A stretch of DNA of 64,000 bases. Source: Liquidambar formosana (taxonomy: Eukaryota; Streptophyta; Magnoliopsida; Saxifragales; Altingiaceae). The position numbers and the translations under genes were made by a program. Shown here piece by piece: positions 44,764 through 57,385 of this stretch. Location of the stretch: NCBI GenBank assembly GCA_039720395.1, contig CM077826.1:38406790-38470789 (forward strand), in the 5' to 3' direction. Under the pieces are notes generated by a model. That model was not told the origin of the DNA. It was given only the letters and a program-made list of their open reading frames with translations, and ran no database searches. The first letter of the stretch is position 1. Each line of letters starts with the position of its first letter.

Positions 44764-45875
44764 TACTTCATGGAGACCCTCTAGCGCGCTAGGATATTGT
44801 TATCGGTACACAAAATAATTGTCATGCATCTCCTGTTCTTCACAGATGGTTTTGTAATAGTTCGATATATATTGTGATTTATGTATGCCATTTCCATGCT
44901 AGATTTTTTTTTTATCTTTTGGTAGAAGAAAACAAATCAATACCACCTGATACAGGTTCCTCCAAACTACATAAATCTTCCCAAAGAATGCCCAAAATTT
45001 CTGTAGGAAAATTTTCCTCCCAAATCTGATCATTTAATGACATTCATTTGTTTTTTTCCCCCTTTTTAATACGCTGTGATGAATTATGATTGCATGCAAC
45101 ATTTGCAGAATGGGGTGCCGCAGGCTGAACTGAGAGTTGTACTTTGAACTTCGGCTTGAACCTGCGCCATTTTCTTAATTGTCAACCTAATATCTTATTT
45201 GAAAAGCCATACAAATTCTACATCATATGGCCTAACAAGATGCAGCAGAAGCCAAGGGTGGTAGTATTGCATCCTCTGTGATTCTGAAAGAGCTCATATA
45301 CGCATCAAGCGAGTGGTAATTAACTAAACAAAGAAGACTTTGCAGCAGTACTATTCTCAGGCGAGTGGCCATGTTAAGAATTTAGGCTTCTGCTGCTGCG
45401 AAGCTTTGCCATCAATTAACTCTCAACTCTCAGCTGTGTTTAGATAAGGAAGTGGAATTTGGGTCTAAAATAGAATTTGTCAAATTTTTAAAATCAAATT
45501 CTTTGTTTGGCTAACTCAATTTGGAATTTCTAAAATTATCATTAAGACTTTTACTTGGGCATTTAAGGGGTCAAATTATGTCTACAAATCCCATCTAAAT
45601 ACATGGAATTTGGTAAATCTCGTCTCTTAAGAAAGGAAGTTGCAAGCTTCCACTTAGAAATTCAAACTTCCAAAAAGTTCAACCAAACAAGGGACTTTAA
45701 AAATTCTACCTAAAAATTCTTGAAAATCCCATCATTTTAAAATAAAAATAAAAATAAAAAACCCAAGATTTTTCCAAATACATTAATTATCCAAATACAA
45801 CGTAAATTTTAGTCCAATTGTTCACTAAAATGAAATCTTGCAGCAATTTGAATTTAATATTGTTTCCCAAAATAT

Positions 45876-46860
45876 AATCACGGATTTGTTCTCCAAAGCA
45901 ATCAATGGTACGTAATAAACACATGCGCAGTAGAATGCTGCGAACAAGATTAAGTTCACGTGATGGCTGCAGAGGCTAATTATTTTTTTATTTTTTTATT
46001 TTTTTTATGTTGATGGCATGCTTTTCTTGTCCTCCTCCTTAGCCACAAAAAACAAAAATAAAATGCAACGCACAATAGGTCTCTGGATGGAAAAACACTA
46101 TACTGGAAGGAAAAATAATAATAAATAAATAAATTGATCCAGTCAACATAGACAAATTGGGCATTGATCAGTATTACCACTGCGCCATTATCAGAATGGG
46201 TCACGAGCTATTGTAGAAGGTAATGAGACGTGGATGCCAAAGAGGGGAAGGTTGCTTCCTCCAGAAATTGAAAAAATCTCATGTCATCATGTGAGTGTTA
46301 GAAATAATGGCCAAAAAAATTGAGCCAAAAAAAATTGAGATAAGGTGCAGAGCTTATGGGATAAGGTGCAGAGCTTGCATTGAGCCAAAAAAAAATTGAG
46401 ATATGACAAATAATCACGGATTTGTTCTCCCAAGCAATCAATGGTACATAATAATAAACACATGCACAGTAGAAGGCTGCGAACAAGATTAAGTTCACGT
46501 GGTGGCTGCAGAGGCCTTTTTTTTGGGTTAATTTTGGTGGCATGCCTTTCTTGTCCTCCTCCTTAGCCACAAAAACAAAAAAACAAAAAACCAAAAATAA
46601 AATATAACGCGCAATAGATCTCTGGATGGAAAAACACTATACTGGAAGGAAAAATAGTAATAAATAAAAAAATAAATAATTGATCCAGTCAACATAGACA
46701 AATTGAGCATTGATCAGTATTACCACTGCACCATTATCAGAATGGGTCACGAGCTATTGTAGAAGGTAATGAGACGTAGATGCCAGAGAGGGGAAAGTTG
46801 CTTCCTCCAGAAATTTCAAAAATCTCATGTCATCATGTGAGTGTTAGAAATAATGGCCAA
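45876..46860 (+). repeat. Direct duplication of about 440 bp, spacing 536 bp
   Basis: 45876-46311 and 46412-46860 are about 95% alike by eye (both start aatcacggatttgttctcc and end gaaataatggccaa). The spacer motif tgagccaaaaaaaattgaga occurs twice between them and again near 47175. Frames on the minus strand here are shadows of this repeat. Confidence 0.85.
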
Positions 46861-46899
46861 CCTGGACTAATTGTCTATAACCCATCCAATTAAGAAAAA

Positions 46900-47060
46900 C
46901 CCAACTGGTGAACCCATCCAATTAGGAAAAACCCAACTGGTGGCTAGCTTCACAAGAGAAGTCGAACCCGGGACCTACTTTCCACTTTCCAATGGCTTCC
47001 TAATTAAGGCCTAATTATTAATACCAATTGTTTGAGTTAGTTTGGACTACAATTACATGG
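46900..47060 (-). mobile_element. Possible SINE, minus strand
   Basis: On the minus strand, AGGTCCCGGGTTCGACTTCT near 46955-46975 resembles a tRNA-type B-box region with A-box-like aagccattggaaagtgg upstream. The same pattern recurs near 53350. No target duplication read. Confidence 0.4.
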
Positions 47061-48073
47061 ATAAGGTGGACTAAATCATTGTATTCTTAAATTCAAAAAT
47101 CAAACCCAACTATCTAAATAAAACTTGGGTTGTGGGAACCTATCCTATGGGATAAAGGTGCAGAGTTTGCATTGAGCCAAAAAAAATTGAGATATGACAA
47201 ATAATTCTTTAACCATTTGCAAATGCCTCCCTCGGGTAACTCTACTTTGCCTTTTTAAAGGAAAGAGAAAACGGTGATTATATCTGTCATAGAAGGTAAG
47301 ATTTAACAAATTTCATAACTTATATTGGAGTTTTTTCCTTCTATTACCATTTTTTTTTTTCATTTTTTAGTAATTTAGATGAAAAATTCATTACATTAAC
47401 ATATAACCATCATAAAACAACCTATAGACACTTCACAGTACCCCCCAACCACCCACCAAGAAACAAAAAAATGGAGAACTGACACTAGGCCACAAGGCCG
47501 GCCTAGGTTATTATCAAAATATGAGCACATGGGCTTCTTACATGGATAAATAATTGAGCCATGTTGAGGTCAGCATAAACCCAACCCATACTGTTTAACT
47601 TTACCTTGAGTCCAAGCTCTTCATGGACGGAGTCAGGAATTTAGTTCAGGAGATGCAAATTTCAGTAGGTTGTTATTACTTTATCTTAATTCAAAAAATC
47701 GAATTAAGATGCTTTAGTTCAGAATTTTTCTTTTATCTTGTGATTTTGAAGTAGAAAAAATTGCAAAAATTTATAATTCATTGATAAACTATATTTCAAT
47801 GGGAGACATTTGAGATAGTATTGGCCATTGGGTCTTTCTTTAGTAAAATGAAATATTAGGGATTTTATAGGGAGGAAAAAACAAAAATGAGATGGATGAA
47901 AAAGCAAAACAAAGGGGTTAAAACAGATTTAGCCAAGGCAAATCTAGAATTTTAAAGACTTTAAAGTATAATAAAAATTAAAAATTAAAAATCCAGGTGG
48001 GCAAATCCCCATTGAATGGCACCCTCATTGAAGCTCTCAATATGTCTGGTCTGGGTTTACTTTCCTTTTAATT

Positions 48074-48271
48074 TGTTACCGTGTACTGTATAATGTTACC
48101 ATGTACTGTATAATGTATAGCGTAGGATTTCCCCTGTATTGTACAGCTATACCTAGGATTATTCCTAGCCTAGACTCTATATATAGGTCCCTCATGTACA
48201 TGAAAGGACATATCAATTACAAGGGTTTTACCCTCTTTTTCCCTTCTCTCTTTCTGTGTTCCATTGTAATA
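48074..48271 (+). repeat. 5' LTR of the copia element
   Basis: It begins TGTTACCGTG and ends GTAATA. The repeat accgtgtactgtataatgtt / accatgtactgtataatgta occurs in tandem at its start. TATATATAGG at about 48178-48187 is the likely TATA box. Confidence 0.93.
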
Positions 48272-48283
48272 TGGTATCAGAGC
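48272..48283 (+). promoter_or_regulatory. Primer-binding site
   Basis: TGGTATCAGAGC directly follows the 5' LTR and matches the 3' end of initiator-Met tRNA used by plant copia elements. Confidence 0.93.
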
Positions 48284-48602
48284 CAAGTGCCTTCTTCCAC
48301 AGCCGCTATTCACCGCGCCGCTGATCACAGCCCACTGCCTTCCATTTCCGGCGAAGACAACCAACGCCATCGTCGTCCTTCACCTCGCCTCTGTCCATCA
48401 CAGTTGAAAGCCTTCCGCAAACCTCCATCACCTAAAACACCTCCAAAAACCTTCGCCTCACCGCGATCCGCAAAACGGCGAAAGCCGCGTCACCAGAAAC
48501 CGCCTCACGCGCCCTCACGCGCCACCTGAACAACCGCGAGTGAGATCTACTCGTGCTGTAGATCTCACGCGCTATCACGCACCGGCAAGCATCCTCACCT
48601 AC

Positions 48603-48755
48603 GTCAGCGTCCGTCAGCGCTCAGTCAGCGCCCCGTCATCACCCCGTCAGCGCCCCGTCAGCGCTCCGTCAGCGCCACGTCACCGCCACGTCACCGCCAC
48701 GTCAGCGCCACGTCACTGCCACTTCAGCCTGCCACGTCAGCACTGCTGCCACGTC
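48603..48755 (+). repeat. Leader array of GTCAGCGCC / CCACGTCA repeats
   Basis: A roughly 10-bp unit, cgtcagcgcc to gccacgtcac, repeats about a dozen times in the untranslated leader between the primer site and the gag start. At least six copies contain CCACGTCA. Confidence 0.85.
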
Positions 48756-48904
48756 AGCCCTACTGCATCCGTTTGCTGTTTTTCCTTCATTTTCTCCATT
48801 TCTGGGCTATTTTCAGCAAACAGACAGTCATTCTTAGGTATTTTCAGCCCTCTGATCTCATTTTTGAGCTCCTTTTTTGATAATTCTACTCCGAGTGTGC
48901 AGTT

Positions 48905-51900
48905 ATGAGTAACCCAGAGCTTGCTATCAACATCCCTCTGATCTTAAATGGCCAGAATTATGTTCTTTGGGCTCAAGCCATGTCTGGCTACCTTCGTGGT
49001 CACAAACTCTGGCGAATTGTCACTGGTGATATCACTGAACCAAAGAAAAGGACAGAAGAACTTGAAGAAAAATTTGTGGATCGTCTTGAAGAGTGGGACA
49101 GTAAGAATCAAAAGATCATCTCTGCTTTTCGCAGTACCTCTATTCCATCAATTGGTATGCAGTTTGGCCGTTTTGAAACCGCCAAAGCTACTTGGGATTT
49201 TCTTGCCGACCGCTACACCACTGCTGGTCTCTCTCATCAGTACCAACTTTTAGATCAACTTCACCGCATGCGTCAAGAACCTGGAGAAGCAATCGACAGT
49301 TTCCACTCCCGCATGCAGGCCTTTTGGGATCAATTGGCCGCTTCAGAACCTACTTGGACCTGTTCTCAGGATGCGGCGAAGTTTCTCAGTTACCGAAATC
49401 AGCAGCGTCTAATCCATTTTCTGATGGCCTTGGATGATGTATTCGAACCTACACGTGCCATTTTGCTTCATCGCACTCCATTACCGACCTTGGAAAGTGC
49501 TGTTTCTGAACTTGTTGCATATGAGACTCGACGCTGTACTCACCTTCCTCCTTCTACTGAATCTGCTCTTGCAACTCCCTTCTCAGCACCGGCCCACACT
49601 GCTATGGCTACTCCTCCTTCTGGGCGTCCATCTCTATCAGGTTGCAAGTTTTGTCATGAGCAGAATCATACTCTACTTCACTATCCTATTCGAGTCTGCA
49701 AGCACTGTCACAAGCGCGGTCCAGGCCATTTCTTAAATGACTGTCCACGCAATCCAAACCCACAACCTCGACATGATCATTCTAGAGGAAATTTATCCAG
49801 GTCTAACAGGTTCAAGCCTCACCATCGTTCCACTACTGCTGCTGCTACTGCTGCTGCTACTGAGGACATTTCTCCACCTACCTCTCCCACTTCATCTCTC
49901 TCTAATGCCGATCTCACTGCTCTTCTCAAACAGGTCCTCTCTACTTCTGGTAACTCTCCTTCTACTGCTCTCTCCGTCACACCAGGTACTTCTTCTTGGT
50001 ATTTTGACTCCGCCTGTTGTAATCATATGACATCTGATCACTCTCTTTTCACTACTCAAGTTCATACCTCCCATCTTCCTACTATTCATACTGCTGATGG
50101 CTCTCACATGCATGTTAATCACATTGGACAAGTCTCTAACTCAAAAGTGTCTCTCCCTGATACTTATTTCATTCCTCAACTCACTTTAAATCTTATTTCT
50201 GTGGGACAACTTTGTGAACTTGGTCTTAATGTTATCTTTTCTTCTACTGGTTATATTGTACAGGATCCAAAGACGGGACAGACGCTTGGGATCGGCCGTA
50301 AAGTTAGACGTTTATTTGAACTGGTCAACTTCCACACTCCATCCCACCTTACCTCTCCCGCTCACTCCGCTGCTACCTCAACTCCTCCCTCTTTAACTCT
50401 TTGGTATGCTCGCTTAGGACATGTTTCTTTCAGTCGTTTACAAAAATTGGCTTCTAGTGGTATTATGGGCCCTGTAATAAATAAACATGATGATTGTTTA
50501 TCTTGTCAGCTTGGTAAACAACCTGCTTTACCTTTTTCAAATAGTGATTCTGTTTCTGATGCCCCATTTGACTTAGTTCATTCTGATATTTGGGGTTCCT
50601 CTCCTACCACCACCATGGGTGGATCCAAGTATTTTGTTATCTTCATTGATGATTATTCTCGCTTTACTTGGATTTATCTTATGCAGCATCGCTCTGAACT
50701 GAAACAGATTTACTATAACTTTGCCCGCATGATTACCACTCAGTTTTCGCGTCCTATTAAAATCTTTCGTGCAGATAATGCTATGGAGTACGGCGACACT
50801 GACTTCCTCCAATTTCTTCAACAACAAGGCACCCTTCCTCATCGTTCTTGCCCAGGCACCTCTCAGCAAAATGGTCGCGCTGAACGCAAACATCGTCACA
50901 TTTTGGACACTGTTCGTTCTCTTCTTCTCTCTTCCTCCTGTCCTGAGCATTTTTGGGGAGAAGCTGCTCTCACCGCCGTTTACACCATCAACTACATTCC
51001 CTCTCCTGTCATTAATAATCAATCTCCCCATGAACGGCTTTATGGTACACCTCCTAACTGCAGTACTCTCCGTGTTTTTGGCTGTGCCTGTTTTGTGTTA
51101 CTTCAACCACATGAACGTACCAAGCTTCAACCTCGTGCCCGTCTCTGCTGCTTCTTGGGTTATGGGATAGAACACAAAGGCTATAGGTGTTGGGATCCTA
51201 TTTCCAAACGTCTTCATATTTCCCGTCATGTGGTCTTTTGGGAACACAAACTGTTCTCCTCTCTCTCCAAATTTCATCTCCCTACCTCATCTACCCTTTC
51301 TCTATTCACTAACCCCTCTATTTCTTTATTTTCTGATGATGTTGACACAGGTTCAGACACACCAACTACGGCCCCTCCTGCAGTGCCCGTCCCGCCTGAC
51401 GATCCTGACAATCCCGTTACCACTCCTCCTCCATCTCTTCGCCGTTCTACTCGGGTAAGAGAATTGCCAGTCCATCTTCGTGACTTTCATTGTTTCTCCA
51501 CTATTCTTTCTCAACATGAGCCTCAATCTTATCGCGAGGCCTGTACTAACCCTCTTTGGCAGCAAGCAATGGATAATGAATTACAGGCTTTACACAAAAC
51601 TCATACTTGGGACTTGGTTGATCTTCCCTTGGGCAAACATGCCATTGGATGTAAATGGGTTTACAAGATCAAGACTCGCTCTAATGGAGCTATTGAACGC
51701 TATAAGGCTCGCCTCGTTGCCAAAGGCTTTACTCAGGAGTATGGGATTGACTATGAAGAGACCTTTGCTCCTGTCGCCCGTCTTACTTCTGTCAGGAGTC
51801 TCTTAGCTGTGGCCGCTGTCCGCCAATGGGGATTATTTCAGATGGATGTTAAGAATACATTTCTTAACGGTGATCTTCATGAAGAAGTCTACATGCAACC

Positions 51901-53047
51901 ACCTCCTGGGTATGATCATTTGCCTAACCAGGTCTGTCACCTCCGTCGCGCCTTGTATGGACTTAAGCAAGCTCCTCGAGCCTGGTTTGCCAAATTCAGT
52001 TCTGTTATTGGAGATTTCGGCTTTACATCTAGTCCCTATGACTCTGCTCTTTTTGTTCGTCAGACTGATCATGGCACCATTCTTTTGCTTCTCTATGTTG
52101 ATGATATGATTATCACTGGTGATGATTCTACTGGCATTTCTACTCTGAAACAGTTTCTTAGCCAGCACTTTGAGATGAAGGATCTTGGTTCCCTTAGCTA
52201 TTTTTTGGGTCTTGAGATTTCTTCTGATTCTCAGGGATACTAGCTTTCTCAGGCCAAGTATGTTTCTGATCTCCTCACCCGTGCTGGTCTTACTGATAGC
52301 AAGACTGCTTCAACTCCTCTCGAGCCTAATGTTCGCCTCACTCCTCTCGATGGTACACCTCTCCATGATGCTACCTTGTACCGACAGTTAGTTGGCAGCC
52401 TTGTTTATCTCACTGTTACTCGGCCCGATCTTGCCTATGCAATGCATCTTGTCAGTCAGTTTATGTCTGCTCCTCGCTCTTCTCATTATGCAGCTGTTCT
52501 CCGGATCCTTCGATATATTAAAGGTACCCTATATCATGGTCTTCATTTTTCTGCTGCCTCTTCCCTTGAGTTGCGTGCCTACTCCGACGCTGATTGGGCC
52601 AGTGATCCGACTGACCGACGTTCTACCACTGGCTACTGTTTCTTTCTTGGCACCTCCCTTATTTCCTGGCGTAGCAAGAAGCAAACTGTCACCGCCCGCT
52701 CTAGCACTGAGGCTGAATATCGTGCTCTCGCCGATACTACCCAAGAACTTCTTTGGCTTCGTTGGCTTCTTACTACTATGGGGGTTCCTCTTCCGACAGC
52801 TACTGTTCTTTACTGTGACAATCGTAGTGCTCTTCAGATTGCTCATAATGATGTATTCCACGAACGCACTAAACATATCGAAATTGATTGTCATTTCATT
52901 CGTCAGCACATTACCAGTGGCACTGTGCGTCTCCTCTCCGTCTCTTCCACAGATCAGCCTACAGACATCTTCACCAAAGCTCATCCCCCAGGACGCCATC
53001 TCGATTTAGTTTCCAAACTCAAGTTGGTCTCTACAAACCCTACTTGA
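48905..53047 (+). pseudogene. copia gag-pol polyprotein with one in-frame TAG
   Basis: One frame of 1,380 codons is broken only by TAG at 52241-52243 (codon 1113), between RT and RNase H. The ATG at 48905 follows a 633-bp leader. The order is: gag (NGQNYVLWAQAM near residue 17), Cys/His-rich motifs (about 247-290; the second is CX2CX6HX4C, longer than the classic CX2CX4HX4C knuckle), protease (WYFDSACCNH, Asp near 367), GAG-pre-integrase (LWYARLGHVS), integrase with D...D...E near 559, 623 and 659, RT with YVDD near 1064, and RNase H (AYSDADWASD near 1225; SSTEAEYRAL). Only the stop codon seems damaging. Confidence 0.93.
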
Positions 53048-53257
53048 GTTTGAGGGGGGTGTTACCGTGTACTGTATAATGTTACCATGTACTGTATAAT
53101 GTATAGCATAGGATTTCCCCTGTATTGTACAGCTATACCTAGGATTATTCCTAGCCTAAACTCTATATATAGGTCCCTCATGTACATGAAAGGACATATC
53201 AATTACAAGGGTTTTACCCTCTTTTTCCCTTCTCTCTTTCTGTGTTCCATTGTAATA
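53048..53257 (+). repeat. Polypurine tract and 3' LTR of the copia element
   Basis: The purine tract TTTGAGGGGGG (53049-53059) is followed directly by the 3' LTR at 53060-53257, 198 bp like its partner. Confidence 0.92.
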
Positions 53258-53262
53258 TAATT

Positions 53263-54596
53263 TTTGCCAACAAAGCATCTACACCTTTTTAGCTAAGACC
53301 ATTGTTCATTCTACATCAATTAATACCCAAGAAAACCCAATTGGTGATTGGGCCCATTGAAAGATATTGAACTTGGGACCTTTCCCTTCATATGGTAACA
53401 AAACTAGCTATTCTACCCTAGATCAAATTGCTAAGCACATGTTGAGTGCAGCAAATTATACGCCAAAAATCCAAAGACCTTACTATATAAAACACAAGAG
53501 GTTTTACCAACTGAGCTCATTAAACTATTTTAATATTATCAGTATGTATTATGATCTCAAATATAGAATTAATTTTATATTTACAATGGTAAGTTAGACC
53601 TCTGGCTTTTTTAAAATTAAATGAAATTAATAATAACCGCTTCGATCGAGCTCTGATTTCAGAGTCAGATTATGAGTCCAAGGGAAGCCCAATCCAAGCG
53701 TCGTACAGTTCAAGTTGCCCAAATAACAAGCAAAACGGGGCAACTTGCTCTAAATATGTTGTTTTCTTATTTTTGATACACGTAATATAATCTATTAATC
53801 TCGTTACAGGGCGCAAGATTCAACTCACATGAAGCAAAAACTCTTTTCATCTCTCCTTGATCTTACGCCACACCACTCCTCAAAGGGAGATGCCCTCCAA
53901 AATGCAAAAGACAAAGAAGGGTACCATCAAAGCATGACATCATTTCAACAGACCTATTATTCATGATTTCATTATCTGTGACAAGAAAAAATTTAAATAC
54001 CCATTGAACCTTTTTTTTTTTTTTTTTTGGTCATTTTAATTTGGCTTGGTAAATTTCCACCTAACTAATCCTAATCAAACCCTTTCGCTTTAGTTGAGTG
54101 AAGGGCTTTCAGTTTTAAGGTACCAAAACACGAAAAGTATGACACAAATTTCCTATTTTTCTTAGCTTATTAAGCAATTATTAAATGGAGAGTTAATGAA
54201 AATTTGTTAAGATAAAGTATAAAAAACTACCTTGAACTTTATGTAATTAAATAAAATTTTAGGTCTGTTTTTACTTTAGTATCCTCAATTTTAAAATCGG
54301 TCTAAGTAGACCTAAATTATTATAGGGACTTACAATCCATACTATCATTAATAGAAATTGTGAAATGACATTAGTACCTTATGATTATCTAAATAAAATA
54401 TTATATAAATTATATTACTAAATTTTTTTGTACTACAATTTGAACTTATCAAGAACCTATATAAATATTTATACTACCTATAAAAAGCTAAATGTGAGAA
54501 AAACTTTTAATTGACAAATATACCTTTATTTTGAATTTTAAATACACAACTACCTTTCTGCATCCTTTTAATCTTATTGTAGTTGAATAGATGACA
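53263..54596. other. Intergenic with a possible SINE remnant
   Basis: On the minus strand at about 53310-53400 the sequence AAGGTCCCAAGTTCAATATC resembles the B-box region seen at 46960. A T-run lies at 54011-54028. No gene is supported. Confidence 0.4.
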
Positions 54597-55304
54597 TCTA
54601 CTATTGTAATAAAGTTTATATAGGAGATATCTATACTCTTGTAGTTAACTTATATAGAAAACATTTCTCTATATATTTCATTAGAGTTCTATATAAGGTT
54701 ATTCTTTAGTTTTTTCATTGTGAATGAATGTTTCTCCATCAAAACTTTAAAGGAAATACCAAGATTTATTGGTTTTTAATCGTTAGAAATTAGAATTTGG
54801 TAAGCTTGAATTTATTATTTTTCTCCATAACATGTATGATAATCATTTTATGATTATGATATATTTACGAAATTCATGAATGTTATTTTGATTTGTATAA
54901 ATAGCTTACTTATTTTATTTTATTTTACTCGAACTCATCAATTACCAAAAAATAATACTTTTAACTTATTAAGCAATGACATTTTTGTAAATTGGTGACA
55001 ACACATATCTTCAATAGTGATTAATTTTTATTTGTTTAAATTTTCATTTTAAATTGTTGAAGTTTTGTGATTAATCAATATAATATTGTGTTACTATATA
55101 TTATTGGAAATTATTCTATTCTAAATTTATTTGTGACTAACTTAAAATTTTTCAAATTAGTTATACTACTCACTCTAAGTTTCATTAGAAGTAAAAATTT
55201 AACCAAACAGATATTAATATCTAATTCTCTAAAAATTATTCTCTCATTTATATTTCATATTATTGAAAAATAACCATGTGCAATGCACGTGTGCCTACAT
55301 CTAG
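54597..55304 (+). mobile_element. Helitron-like non-autonomous element, 708 bp
   Basis: The 3' end is CATGTGC-aat-GCACGTG (a short hairpin with one wobble pair) followed by gtgcctacatCTAG and then T, the structure of Helitron 3' termini. A plausible 5' end, TCTACTATTGTAATAAAG at 54597, follows an A. Helitrons insert between A and T without duplication, which fits. No Rep/helicase frame is present. Confidence 0.6.
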
Positions 55305-55981
55305 TCATAATAAAAAGCATATGATGCTTGAATATAAAAGTACATATTTTATAATTAAAATAATATATATACTCCATATATATATATATATATATATAGG
55401 GAAATGATTCTTACACCAAGTCTCACTAGGCGACCTCGTTAGCCGAAATGGGCACAAATGTTGTCCCAGAATTAGCATTGAAAATTTAAGTAAATAAAAA
55501 AACCATGCATTCCAATAAATTCATATATTATTGTTATGTCATGTAATTCAAATATTCGACCTATTGATTAGTAGTGGATCGAGTCGTGCCACTTGTGGAT
55601 TTTATTTTTGAATAAAAGCCATGTATGATTTAATTTACTCTTAATTTGAATAAAAGTTATGTATTTTTTGATATCATTTACACAAATCATACTACGCAAG
55701 GCCCCAATTTTTCTTGGTCTTTACCTTTTTTATTTTTTTTATAAAATTATACACTCCCATCTCCTTGAATTCCTCCCCCCCACCATATAGGGCATGTATC
55801 TCTCTAGTGAGAAAAGAAATGGATTTCTTTAATAAGTTTCAACATTTAATATCAATCACAATGTTTAATTAACATAGACAACTTTAATTCAAAAAAGAGA
55901 TGTGATTAATTAGCTATATAAAGGAACCCATTTCACAACGAAAGGAGATCCAAAGATTGATAAAGGCATCTTGATTTGGTA

Positions 55982-56023
<42 letters not shown>

Positions 56024-56027
56024 CACT
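55305..56027. other. Intergenic with CT/TA microsatellite
   Basis: (TA)n at 55378-55398 and (CT)n followed by (TA)n at 55984-56023. No gene seen. Confidence 0.5.
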
Positions 56028-56239
56028 GTTATGTTTTCATCAGCACGTATTGATATAAGTTATATATGGATGATGATCAGGTAAGTATATGCTGATATAA
56101 CTTATATCAACACCCGCATTGTGAATTGTACCTTTTGCATGAGTGAGATATAAGGTACATTAGACCAATGCAAGTGGTACAACCTTCAAAACATGGTATT
56201 GATATAACTTATATCAGCACGTGCCAATGAGAACATAAT
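56028..56239. mobile_element. MITE with about 38-bp inverted termini
   Basis: The left end gttatgttttcatcagcacg continues to tgatataagttatat. The right end is its imperfect complement, finishing gtgccaatgagaacataat. It sits inside a (TA)n tract, so the target duplication is unreadable. The motif tgatataacttatatca also occurs inside. Confidence 0.65.
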
Positions 56240-57164
56240 CATATATATATATATATATATATGTATGTATTTTTCTTTTTAATTTACCTAATTTATTAAA
56301 ATAATTACACGTTACAACCTAAGTGGTATACGTCCCTTTCTTATATAGAAAGGATAAAAATAAATAAATAAATAAAACTTGTCTAGCAAGCATTATGATA
56401 CCACACTGTATCACAAGTCAATATAAAGAAAGGATAGCATATGCATTACTATAAAATGATATGCATTTGAGCCTATACTTTAACACAAATGCATTTTCTT
56501 TAATAAAAATATCTTACTCTTTTATTTTTACATAAAGGTAATCTTACAATTACACACTATTTTCTCAAGATTCAGAATTTAAAACTTAACCAAATTAGAA
56601 AAGAAGTATGTGTGATTTGAATTCTCCTATTACGTACTGTAACACCAAAAAAATAACAAGAAGAAAATGTCAAAAATGAAATGAAGTGTATAGCTTGACA
56701 CCCCTTCTCTGTACACAGATTGCAAAGGGTAGAAGGAAAATGAGAAGCGGCAGATTTTACGGGGAGGATGGATAAAAACGTAATTCACTTTTGAAAACAA
56801 TAGCTTAGAGAGAAAAATAAAGAGGAAAACTTTTTGAAAACAATAAGAACCAAAATTTAACTTTACACAAAATCTAGATGTTGACGTGAGAGAATCCAAG
56901 AACTTACCCAACATAAGATGATTGAAATCATTAAAATAGAACAACTTTTAAAAGCCACCTTTGACAATTCCCCTCACTTTGTGTTCCCACGTTCTCAATT
57001 ATTGCCCGCCTCCCTCTCCATATTTCTCTTTCTACCTATCATTGTTACTTGTCAGAACAAGCAACGCAATGCTAAATCACTGCCAGAAACTACTCGCTGC
57101 CTAAATTTGACACCTGTCGTTTCGGACATAAACTATTTGGCAATGTGAGGTTATATTACATACG
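56240..57164. other. Intergenic, no gene seen
   Basis: A (TA)n tract at 56243-56262 and otherwise AT-rich sequence. The frames at 56630-57148 have no recognisable features. Confidence 0.45.
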
Positions 57165-57385
57165 GCAAAAACTTCTATGTAACTGTAATATAATCAAATA
57201 GTATCACAAGCTTTTATCAAAAAAAAAAAAAAAAAAGAGAGAGGTAGTATCATAAGTTAATTAGGTTCAAGTAAAATAAAAAGATAAGACCAACAAGTAT
57301 ATTGACATTTTCACTCTGTTTAAATTTGATTGGCTTATGATACCATCGGATCATATCACAATTATATGAAAATTCTACACATTAT
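57165..57385. mobile_element. MITE-like inverted repeat, about 220 bp
   Basis: The left arm aaacttctatgtaactgtaa...agtatcacaag and the right arm (complement of tagaattttcatataattgt...ggtatcataag) pair over about 40 bp. An A-run (57220-57236) is inside. A related left end appears near 31327. Confidence 0.55.

Larger units (their letters stand above)
44764..48068. other. Intergenic downstream of gene D
   Basis: No gene seen. About 45436-45790 has ends like tgtttagataaggaa and its approximate complement (ttatccaaata), typical of a small TIR element. It also holds the 536-bp-spaced duplication and a SINE-like segment listed separately. Confidence 0.4.
48069..53262 (+). mobile_element. Complete Ty1-copia retrotransposon with taatt duplication
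   Basis: The element is 48074-53257 (5,184 bp), flanked by taatt at 48069-48073 and 53258-53262. Its two 198-bp LTRs differ at only two positions that I can find (gcgtagg/gcatagg and cctagact/cctaaact). Primer-binding site, polypurine tract and a single gag-pol frame are all present in the standard order, with integrase before RT, which defines Ty1-copia. The low LTR divergence implies a recent insertion. A nonsense codon in gag-pol probably makes this copy dependent on others. Confidence 0.95.

Noticed and set aside
48540..48908. Frame of about 120 codons before gag, rich in Pro, Ser and Arg
   Set aside because: It is the translated short tandem repeat of the copia leader; gag starts at 48905 in another frame.
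49434..53009. Many frames of 60-205 codons overlapping gag-pol on both strands
   Set aside because: Shadows of the single 1,380-codon gag-pol frame.
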